This document shows, in pieces, positions 11,385 to 23,300 of a DNA stretch of 64,000 nucleotides (positions within the stretch are counted from its first letter, which is position 1; the number at the start of each line of letters is the position of its first letter). The stretch comes from Branchiostoma lanceolatum. Lineage: Eukaryota; Chordata; Leptocardii; Amphioxiformes; Branchiostomatidae. The notes beneath the pieces are model-generated. The model saw only the letters and a list, made by a program, of their open reading frames with translations, had not been told where the DNA came from and made no database searches. The stretch lies in NCBI RefSeq assembly GCF_035083965.1, contig NC_089723.1, positions 31,375,193 through 31,439,192 of the forward strand, in the 5' to 3' direction. Made by a program: the position numbers and the translations under genes.

Positions 11385-14300
11385 ATGAGGACTATGACCT
11401 GCCTCGGACTCTGCGTCGCTTTCATGGTCACCTTTGTGCACGTGGAAAGCCAACAGCAGCCCAACCTGGTGTTTCGGGAGCCCCCGAGGGCGGTGACGGA
11501 ACGTTACTGCTCGCTGCTGAACTGCTGTAGAGGTAGATCGGACTCGTGTTCCCTGCCCTACTTCGACACGATCTGCTACTGCGATGAGTTTTGCAACCGC
11601 ACGTCTGCGTCCGACTGTTGCCCGGACTACCGGTCGGAGTGCCTGGGCCTCCCCCCGCCCAACGAGCCCACTCCGCTGCCCCAGCCTCCCGAGACAGGTA
11701 AGCTATTGTAGCGGCCAAGGCAAACCGTTTACTTAACAAATAGTCTGTTCCAAAGTTGTGTATCTACTCCGTATCCCCGCACAATGGGTCTACCGCAGAA
11801 CCCGTTGTTACGCGGCAAAGCTCCTACTTTATCGTGCACTCTGTGATAAATCTTCGGGCGGCTTGTATCGGTGAGCCGCGAACCATGTTTGCGTTGAGTA
11901 AAGGCTGTACAGAGGCCATGTTACTTTACTTAACCGACGTCTGACTACATTTTTTGTCAGCATTCTTATCAGCAGTAAGTTTCCTCCAGACTAGACTATC
12001 TATATGAAAACATTGTCGGCGGGAAACGCAAATGTACAAGCTGTATTTACTCGGAAACAGGCTTAACGGTGTTTCGAGACAAGTTCCTTTCATCTATCTG
12101 CTATTGGCGTTTCCACAATAATTCTGCTCACGGATTGCTCACAAGAATCGCCCGACTGTTTGTGAGGCGTTCTAAGATGTCGGCTGCGACCTCATAAGTT
12201 GAAGGTACAGCTACTTAGCGCAGGACCAAAAACAGACAATTTTCATCCCATGTTTGAACAGCTTATCTAATATACACACAGTACAGCTTCCCTTGGTGAG
12301 GGGAACGCTCCACATCAAACAGCGCCCATGTTTTGCTGAAAATGATTATAAACGATGTGCGCTGTGTGCATTCCGAGATTGGGGCACTTAAGTCACTCTT
12401 TTGATGTAGGAGGGAGCAATATTTGAAGAACATGTGAGAAGCAATGTGAAAGAATCAAGAGATTCGACTAGTTCTTAGGAGTATGTCGCAAGGGTACCGT
12501 AGTGCATTGTTAACATCTCTTGACAGACAAGATACAAGATGACTGATGATCTATGAGAGGTTCAGACGACTGAAAAGATCTCCTTGACAACCAGTCCCGG
12601 ACTCTCGGTTGGCGGGAAAACATTCCACCTCCCCGGGGACACGTCCAAAAGAAAAACGTCTGAATCTTTGAAGATCTATTTTGCTAGCTTTTGTCTTGGC
12701 GCGCCAGTGCTGGAGCCAATATAGCATGGCACGTGAGCATAGACCGAACCACAAAGGGTTTATCTCATCGATCAAGATGGCCAACTCCTCTACCTATCAA
12801 TCTACGTTCCACCATCTGTACTCAGCTTAAGGTTATTCTAAATATAATAATGTCCTTGTTTGGTTAGATGAAATACGAAAACACCAAAGACTGGGCAGTC
12901 GTATCTAAGAAAAGTGCTCAAATGTCACAATTGGCCAGAGCACACTGCCCAGTTTGTGTGCGTACGAAATACGATGACACAGCAACTCAAACGATATGTT
13001 TTGGGACAACTTGTGTTCCAAACACGCCGCTCAAAGCACACTAGGCTTCATTGTATTGCCTTTTTTTCGTTTGTTGACTTTGAACTTATCTCTAAACACC
13101 GCGATGTTCTTAAATGCAGCAAGAAATCTAAACGAAAGAAATCTATCTAAAAAGGCCAAAGACAAGTGCTTCTAAAGCTTCTTAGAGACAGGGTAGACTC
13201 TAGGTAGAGTTGCCAGATGAAATTCGCAAGACAAACGCGAGCAGTGTTCTCTCACCCGTAAGTGAAGGTGTAAAGCCGTGTAAATACCAGTAATGAATAC
13301 GGTAATGAGCGTTTGCACGCTACGATCTGTCACAGGACACAGTGTTTTGTGGCTAGGGGTGTTGTTCAGATGCTGTCAACAAGAATGGGCGTTGTTTGAA
13401 CACTGTCAGGCGATTATTTACTCCCACAGTGTTCATTTTCCTCAGGCACTACCGTCAGTAAACTGCGCCATCCCCGCTCCGGGCTGTTATTTGCATTTCG
13501 CTAAACATCAGTGTATGAATTTCACATCAGTAATACAACCTTCAGGCAGGTGTGGAGAGATGATCGTGACATGTCGACGGTTTCCAGACTTCTTTATTAT
13601 TGTCCTCTTATGAGGAGTTTAACTTTCCCACTCGAGATGCTAAGAGGATCAGCTTACATAAGGGGATAAGCTGGTCAGAAAACAGTTCCCAAAATGACAA
13701 ATTCCTCCTCCTTACATCTGTTTGAAGATGAAGGTCCGTACATAACAGGGAGACCCACACAGTACGAAGGCCCCTTTGTACGCATTCTGTATATATCAGA
13801 TAGGATTGTTTCGTTGAATACCAGTAGGCATTAGCCCAATATCACCACAATGTACGATGAGTCATTGTTACTGTATATCACCAATGGCTGATCGACATAT
13901 CTGATTGAGCTCGCCTTAATGTACAATCGGCTTTGTGGAAAGCGACGCAATTTGGGATAAAGCACGTATCATCTGTTTGAACAGTTGGTGGTTGAAATTT
14001 TCTGTTATCCCGAGTGAAGAACACTGGCACAGTTTGCTACGGATCTGTGCGAAGAAGTCACAGCAAGGTGGCCAATAGAACTACGCAATCTGAGATTGCT
14101 TAATAATGTAGATTCTGTATCTAGTGTTCTTGTCATCAATCTGGGAACGACTAGTCATAGAACAGAAAATAACTTTATCAGAACTCCAAGCAATAGCTGA
14201 CTGTTGATTGTTGAAGCGCAGAATCTTGCGTGGCTCTTGTTTCCGTACCAACCATCTCCAAGGGTCAATCCATATTCTATCTGACAGTTAAACTGTCGTG

Positions 14301-17300
14301 TAAATATGCTGATCACATATTGGACCTCGGCCGTTTTACGCATCTTTGTTACGAAACATTGTAACACATGACTTCAAGCAGAGTTAGCAGCAATATACAC
14401 TTCTTTACATAACAATAACACGGGTTATTTGCTTTTCCTTATTACACGCATCCCAGCGATGTCTTGGATATTTATGTAAGCGTAAAAGTAACGGCTGGGT
14501 GACAAGGTTGAAGTTTTTATGCGAGAGAATAAAGCCAACCCAAACAACCAGGCTATCATTTACCCGCCAGAAACGTTACAAGGCGCTAAGTGCAGGTTAC
14601 CCACGAGGACATCGTGTGTTTATACGACATAGTTTGTGTTTTGTAACGAAGGGCTAACATTGCCAAGGTTATAACCTTCTGCGGTTGGCAAGGTCACGGT
14701 AAAACAACAGCTGGGTACAGGAGTTGTTCCAAACCCGAGGTTTGTTGTGACAAGTGGGGGCGGGAAGATATATACAAGTTCACGTTACAGGTGCTCGGGA
14801 ACTTATGCCGCCGGGAGTTCCCATCTACAGCACGGGTGGTGTTGATGTCCCCTGAACTGATGACACCTCAGATAAAACATCCTTTCATCCACATCAAGAT
14901 AACACTGTTGGCAAACAAGTTCAAGGCTTGACTGCTCATAATTAAAAGCGAGAACAGAATTCCTGCCAGCATTTGAGATCACAGGGCGGAATGCGCTCGG
15001 CTGAAGCAAGGAGGTTAACCTCCTTGACTGAATGTTATCTTATGATATATATCATTTAAGTCATTGCATTTTTTTATCATTTCAGTTGGCTGCTTCCACG
15101 AAGGGACTTATCATCCAGGCGGGGCGACTGTCAGGATTAACTGCAACCAATGGTAAGGTTAGGTGTTCTATAGTTAGTCTATTCGGGTGTGGTTGTGGCT
15201 GAGTGTTGAGGACATTGTGTCGCTTGAATGGGGGGAAAATCAGCTAATGTTTAAAGTTATTTCAAGTGATAAATTCAAAATTGCATTAGTCAAAATGTCC
15301 TGAAACATTATGGTGTTCTCGTCTCCTCCAGTTGAAAATATCTGCATGAAGAAAACTGTTGGTACTACTAGTTTGGTTCGTCTAGAATTCTGATATTTGT
15401 CCAAATTAAAATAAATGGTGGTTTCCAAAAGATCTGGCGGTGTCGCTTAGGGTGATATGTGTACGTTGTTGGATGTAGCAATGTCTATTCTGGCATTCCA
15501 TACATTTAAGAGGTCAAATCAGGAATCCTCACCACCATCAGTCATCCCAAGACTCTGGAACCGGAAAGGAAATATTGTGCATTGAGATTGACGTGTTAGT
15601 GTGCTACCGACTTTGGTTCGTTAGAGGGTTCGGAATGTATGAGGAATGTAAAGACTAGGAAAACTCTCGCGGTGAGCGCACACACGGACTCGAGGTGCAG
15701 GCATGCCCTACCCTGGCGTCGGCGGGCTTGGGTAGTGTCGGACAGCTGGGGATGGTCAACAAACCTGGGCTGCTGGGTTTGTTCGTCTCATGTATGTTGA
15801 ATTTGTCTGTAAACTGAAGAATATTTCCTGTAGGAACTGACACGGACAGACGTCAGACAAAAGGGCGCGCACAAGGGAACTCTGTGGTTTCAAAGAGGAG
15901 ACCCGGCGCGCTCTGACATGGCGGTGGTGTCGCGCAGAATGTTTCAAATGTGTGCCTTGTTCCTGGATAGACATTTGGTACGAAGCCAAGTACTTGGCCC
16001 TACAAGGTCAATGAAATACATTTTGTGCAGTGCAACTGGACATGTGTCAAATGGAGCGTCGTTAGTAGCCTCTACCAGTCTCCGCGGGTCGCTGGGAAAA
16101 TAGTAGAAATTGGCCAAATAGAGTCAATTGTATGAAGGGAGTCGGCTACGGAGAGAGGGTCGCGGATGGGAATGTTATCCTCCATGGCCAAAGTCCCCCG
16201 GCAAATGTTCTCTCTATTTCCGACGCGGTTAGTCTGGTAGAGACTACGTCGTTAGCACGACTTTAGCGGGAATACAAAGGTCCATTCAAAATAGCGTAAA
16301 TCGAGTTAAGAAATCGTATAATCTGACGATTGTTCGATACTGTGGTATGGGGAAAGAAATAGGCGAAGCTAGATGTTTTAATTTTTTTTTATTCACACAA
16401 CACAGATTATCTGTTTGACGTAACTCACCAACTGGATTTGGTTTCTTTCCTGTACATGTACACTGTGCCGCTAGTGTGCGTCTTTTTAAGGCAAAGTCGA
16501 TATCGTCTCGCTGGACCAGTTTTTTTTGCTGTGTCGTGTGTCCTGTCGTGTGTCCTTTGTCCCCTTGTCACAAGCATGTATTAAAACCACTGTTAGATCC
16601 ACCATAGGGGGCTTATACGTCCCGAACAATACTAGTCGTCTCATACGAGACCGAAAAAATGTGGCGGAAAACGCCGTAGATCTGTAGCATATCTGTCATA
16701 CGGGCGGAAAGCGGCTCAGTCCCGAGCCCCTCTCCTCGCTGATCCGCTCCCCGCATGTCCCCCACAGCGTGTGCCAGCCCACCCAGGCGGGATCGTACGA
16801 GTTCCGCTGTCAGGAGAACCCCTGTCTGCTCAGGCCAACCATGCTGGAGGCCATCAACCAAGGAGACTACGGGTAAGTACGCTTTCCTTCTAGTAAGACC
16901 CGTCTTTCCGTCTTTCCGTCCCAGGACGGAAGTTTGCTTGTTGAGATGGATAAAAATGTCACCCTGTCCGTCTCCAAAATGGGAACTTTATGACATGAAA
17001 TTGATGAAAATGCATATTTGGAGACTTAACATGACAGACCTAACAACAGAAATTAAAACATTGGGTCTCAAACAATGAGAGGGACGGGGAAAATTTAAAG
17101 CTGGAGACAGCCCTGTTCTAGTCTCTACCAGACTCCATAGGTCGCTGGAAGTATACCGTATAGGTCGCAAACTGTATTCAACGACCGGCAAGCTTCCCTG
17201 GCGTGTTATCTGTCTATTTGCCCAATTTCTACAATTTTTCCAGCGACCTATGGAGTCTGGTAAAGGCTACCTTCCTTCTACAGATCTGTAACCTGGTATC

Positions 17301-20300
17301 CATCCTAATCTAGCTCCCGTTCACTCCGCTGCTTGCTTTCTGGCGCTAGAATAGGATAGATACCAGGTTAATAGATACCAGGTTAATAGATCGGGACAGA
17401 CACAATTGACAGCAATCGATCATCCTTAAACTCATGCAACACGATGAAAACCTTGTGCAATGGACACCAAGTCTGCATTTGTAAACGATTAGATCAGAAA
17501 GAGTTCAGGAGATCCCACAGTCAGCATGTAGGGTGTGATTGAGACACGCCAGTCCTGCAGGTGCACCGGGAGTTTAGACACGTGACATGGATACCCGCCC
17601 CTGTTGTCATTACCCGAGACAGGGCTCCTAGTCATAGTGTACTGGATTATCATCACCCCAGAGATCAAATCCAAGCTTCTGACTTGGCCTTTCAACAATC
17701 TACTTTCAATAATCTTTTTAAAGTACAGAACCTTGGTGAGATTAAAACTCCTTTTGCCAGTTGGATACGGTCTTTGCCACCGGCACCGATAGATCTGCTT
17801 CGAGATTATCTGACTTAGCCTTTCAACAATCTACGCTTTTAAAGTACAGAACCCTGAAGAGAAAGGTAGTGCGCATTACTACCACTGGGGTTCCAAGATG
17901 ACTGCCGACCAGAGCACTGCTAAGAGTACGCCGCACCTCTTGATTGAGACCATACTCTTCATGCTGTAACTTGTTAACGTGATATTTACCGTCCACAGGT
18001 GGCAGGCGGAGGCCTATCCGTTCCTGTACGGCCTGACTCTTGATCAAGGCCTGCAGTACAAACTGGGGACGGACCCCGTACCGGAGAGCGTCCACGCCAT
18101 GAGGGGGATCCAGGTAGGAAATGTGACGGTGTACAGCGTTCTCCATGTAGCGTTTCTTCTATGGACTAATGATGATGAGAAGTACGAAGTATTCAGCCAC
18201 AAGTCGATAAATCGGGGAAGGGCGATCAAGTACCGTTCCCTACTCTCCAAGCAGAGGCTCCGATCTGGTTGATTTTTGACGTGTTTTAGGCGTTTTTGTC
18301 GGGCTTTCTATTTTGTCCCATTTTCTTTATGTCGCCAAGTTTGACAAAAACGCCTAGAAATACGTCATAAAAACCAACCAGAGCCGAACCTCTGCTTGGA
18401 AAGTACCATTTCCTACATTTCCAATCTTGACAGGCAGGAAACCTGTAATTCTAGCCAATTTCTCTCTATGCGGTGTTGCGACGTCTGTACTGTTGGTTGT
18501 ATTCCCACGCGGGCTCATATCATGTTCTGTGTGTTTCTCCTGTATTCCCCCAGGTCAGTATCAGAGAGAGCCTCCCGGAGTTGTTCGACGCCCGGCAGCG
18601 GTGGCCCGGTCTCATCCAGGACGTGCGGGACCAGGGCAACTGCGGGGCATCATGGGCGTTTTCCACCACAGGTAAACGTCGCGACCCTGTTTGTCAACTG
18701 TACTACACACGTCGTTTCAAAATCAATCAATACGGTCTGAGTTTTGGCATGGCAGCTGTTAAACACCACTTTCTTTGTCTAAATATCATGGTCCCATACA
18801 ATCAACGGCTTATTGCTAAGATTCCATTTGTGACAATCGTCAATAAACTATCTTCACCGTAAAACACTGTCGTTTTCCAGTTCCATGTCGTCTTTACAAG
18901 GAAGACGTCGACTCTAGCAAATTTAAACCTTGTTGTTCAGCTGGTACACATCACGCCAAAAATAGCAACTGATAAAATTTTGAAACAGTTTGACGTTTCA
19001 GACTGTCTTTCGTCAGTCAAGGATAGGACTGGAAAATCAGGTTTATTCCGAAACTCTGAATAGATATGTCAATGAGATTAAGACAATTTAGGATGTTTTG
19101 ACATAGTCTCCAAAAGAAGATTAATTCAAGACAAGGTTGTATGAAACGTCTGACTGTTTCAAAATTTTATCCAGTTGCTTGAGTAACTATTTTTGGCATA
19201 TCTTACTGCCTGGATGTCTAACCTTCATCAACGGTACAAATCACTTCTTGTTGTCCTTCAGGTTGCCCCTTTGGCTCGAGTGGTGACCTCGATTCATATA
19301 TCTATGTGCTAGATCAATTGTACTAGATCTCATTTAGCGTACCCACGGTATCATTTCGATTAGTTTATTGACTAAGACCACATTTCCATCCCAGCCGTGC
19401 TGGCTGACCGCCTGGCCATCCAGTCCCGCGGCACCATGGCCGTGACCCTGTCCCCACAGAACCTGCTGTCCTGCAACACCAACAGACAGCGGGGCTGCCA
19501 GGGAGGCAGGCTGGACAGGGCCTGGTGGTTCCTCAGGAAAAAGGGGTAGGTCCTCCTTTTCTATAATTACAGAGGGGTCGGTGCCGATGGTGTGCAGTAC
19601 CAAGGACAGGTGTGTTTACATGTATGCGTAGATGGTATTCAGCACCAAGGACAGGCTTGTTTACCTGTGTATGGATGGTGTTCAGCACCAAGGACAGGCC
19701 TGTTTGTGTGTGCGCGCGTGTGTATGCGTACGTGTGGATGGTGTTCAGCACCAAGGACAGGTCAGCCTAGCTGTATGCGAATGGCGTTCAGTACCCAGGA
19801 TAGGTGTGTTTGCCTGTGTGTGTGGTGTTCATTACCAAGAACAGTTCAATTTGCCTGTACGTTCATGGTGTTAAGCACCAGGAATAGGGCTATTTGCCTA
19901 TGTATGGATGGTGTTCAACATCGAAGTGGAATTCTGCATCGACAGGCATCCACACTAAATGTTCCAGCGCCTGTGTAGGGCATGTAGGGTAGTCATTTTA
20001 TCAGACAACGACCCATTGTTCGAAACGTTGTTCTGGAACTGCAAACTCCCCTTGTTCTAGACTAGCAACGGTGTTCGATGTGGTTTGTTTACAATCTCGA
20101 CTGACTACTTAACTGAAGGTGACACCGGAAGACTTCAGCCTCTCCTTTTCCAAGTCAATAGTTGAGAGGTTTTTTTCGACAAAAAATGGCGAGACGTCGT
20201 GGCCGACGTAGGCATAGGCGGTCCCGAGCTCGTGGCGTCCCGTGTCCCAGGTTTCCGGCCTCTGACGTGTCCGATGAGCCGCAGGATGAACGACGGCGGT

Positions 20301-23300
20301 TGTTCAAAGCGGCGTTGATCACAGCGTTGTTGGCTGTAGCTGTGACGACGGTGAGTTCTCTACATCATCACGTTATACATAGTATACCATCTTTTAACAG
20401 TGTGGTAATGGGTCATCAGATTTGTTATTATCGATCACAGCATATCGATTAGTTTACGCTGGATGTCAGTTCCACGCATCAAAAATCGTAATGATCGTTT
20501 CAGCTGATTTGAGGAGGTTTAATTCGCTGAACAAAATGAAAATTTTCCCTAGTCAAGGATTGTCCATACTATGGATTCATATGAAATCCATGCCTGCAGC
20601 CTGTTTGTCCATATTGTGTTACTATGTAAGAATCCTTTTTTTCAGGTGGTCGTTGTGAAGATCATAGTGCAGTTAAACACCACTGCAGATGAAACCAACC
20701 TCCCCCCTTACCGAAGCTGGGGATATAGCGGAGCGGAAACCTATCCCACTGATCCCGAGGTGACCTCAAAGCACAAGCTGAGTGAAAAGGTCCACGTGTT
20801 CGCTGAAGACGACACCCGAGTTCCCGACGACATGACCTCGACTGATTGTCCCCCGACGGAAAGTCTCGTGTCTCCTCCGACAGACCACGTGCGACCCGAC
20901 CAGACGGACGGCGGACGAGATTTTGATGACTGGAGCTCTATGAGTGGAGAAAGTCACGTGCGTGACAAGAACGTCCCGGTACTGCGGCGCACCCGAAAGC
21001 AAACTGAGGTTCACCTGCCCGACGATGATCCCGTGGCCTCTCCGACAGACCACGTGCGACGTCGTCACAGATTCAAGCCCTGGGACGTCATGACGGCTCA
21101 AGAGAAGCATTCCTATATTGTCATGATGCGACTTCGCATTTACAAGTACATGAACAAGCTTCTCCACCGTGAGGATGAGCCAAAGTTGCGATCGGATTTT
21201 GAGGCCGATAACCATGCCGGTGTGCGACAAAGGCCATGGGCCGCGAAAACATTTCCCAACTCGGAATCACCCACAGCCCCAGATGATCCGGTGGACAACA
21301 TGTCCCAGTTGGCGCCAAAGCCGGGTTCATTTCCAGATGTGAAACCGAAGAGCGAGATCGAGAACACGGAGAAGACTGCGTTCGACAAGGTTCTGAGCTT
21401 CATCATGACAAACAATATGACATGTCGCGAGAGAAAGCACCTTGTGTTAAGGCGTATCAAGGGCGTCACGAGATTGGCGCTGGTCGTGGTCGGAGTGCTG
21501 GTAGTGAGCTCGTTGATCACAATGTTATTGGGCAGATCACGTGATGAGAAGCCGTATTATGTTACTGTGTTCGATGTGTGTCTGATAAAGCTATACTTTT
21601 GATAGCAAAACGCGGTAATGATTTGTTATCTCCTGGTGATTAAACACAGTTTTGTGCGAATGTTGCAACACCGTCTCAGTGTGAATTACTTCAGCTGTAC
21701 TGTATAGTGTTACAGAGTTTTCAGGTTACTAGGGAAGATGCAGTGTCATTTGTTCTAAAAGTTACATCGTTACACTTGTGTATAAAGGTTTACTAGAAGT
21801 GAATAGTTATACATGTTATGTATTTCATCATCACAAGTTACGGTATGTTGGAAACACATCGTGTTAGGACAATACCGGATGCTACTGCGTGGCAAGAATG
21901 TCTGTTTTAGCGTGTGTGTGGATCGTGTTCAGCACCAAGGGCGTTTCCACCTGTGTGTGAATGGTGTTCAGCTGCAAGAGCGTGTGTGTGCCTGTATGCA
22001 TTTAGCGTTCAGCATCAGAGACAGGTCTGTTTGCAAGTGTGTGAATGTTGTTCAGCATCAGAGACAGGTCTGTTTGCAAGTGTGTGAATGTTGTTCAGCA
22101 TCAGGGACAGGTCTGTTTGCAAGTGTGTGAATGTTGTTCAGAACCAGGGACAGGTCTGGGTGCTTGTATGTCGATGGTGTTAGCACATTGGACACGTGTA
22201 TGTATATGGGTGTATAACGTTCAGCTTTTGCTTGTGCTTGGCAAAGTGTGAAACTGGTCGTTTTTTCATGTTTTCATATGTGTTCGTATTCGTTTGAAGT
22301 CCGCTTTAATTCCAATCAAGTAAAGTCTTTGATGCCAATCCATGCTTGACGTTTCAGGGTGACCACTGACGCCTGTTACCCGTACACCAGCGGGAACTCC
22401 CCCCAAGCCGACCGGTGCGCCGTGCCCAGGTCAAACGGCAGACCCTACCCCTGCCCCAGCAACAACGGGGAAACAACCAAGAAGTACCAGTCCTCACCAG
22501 CGTACAAAATCTCAAGCAGGGTAAGGCACCTTTCTTCTTAGTTACTTGGTAAGACGCATGACAGACTACACGGTTGACAGAATGTAATTCATAGCAAGTA
22601 GAAGAATATCTTCCTTCACTGATGTTACTTTGTACTGTATGTACACGTATTTTATACAGATATCCCATAACCATATTTATGCTGTCTATTTCCAGGAAGA
22701 AGATATCATGAAAGAAATAATGACAAATGGTCCTGTCCAAGGTACTGATTTTCTTCTTATCAATCGTGTCTTTTAAGTTGATAAAGATCACATGTTGCTT
22801 AAGTCATAATGATAGAGATGTCTACTCGCCAAGCAGAAGAATGGGTTCGGCTGTTTTTTGACGTGTTTTTAGGCGTTTTTGTCGGTCTTTCTATTTTGCC
22901 CCATTTTCTTTATGTTGCCAATCCGGACCCATTCCTCTGCTTGGAGAGTAAGATATTTCTTCAAACTGTTTTGTTTGTCTGCAGCCACGATGGAGGTGAA
23001 GCCTGACCTGTTCTCGTACAGATCGGGGGTGTACAGACACACGGAGCTGGCGCAGGGGGAGCCGCCCGAGTACCGCCGCAGGGGATGGCACTCCGTCAGG
23101 ATCATCGGGTAAGTACTGTACTTATGTTTCACTAGGATGGGACCAAGATTATGTGAAGAAATATTGATCATGCAAATGTCACCAAAAATTCAAATTTCAT
23201 TTGAACTCGTACATTGCATGGGCATACATGGCCACGACGCGTCACATTACGTTACATCACTTAGATCCAAGCAAAACATCATTATCAAATCCCACCCTCT

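Noticed and set aside
19592-19978. Cys-rich open frame across the minisatellite array
   Set aside because: The periodic Cys/Gln pattern comes from the tandem DNA repeat; other frames are open too. Not a peptide gene on this evidence.
19583-22190. Repeat-spacer pattern considered as a CRISPR-like array
   Set aside because: Units are imperfect, the spacers are themselves GT-rich repeats and the context is a eukaryotic intron.
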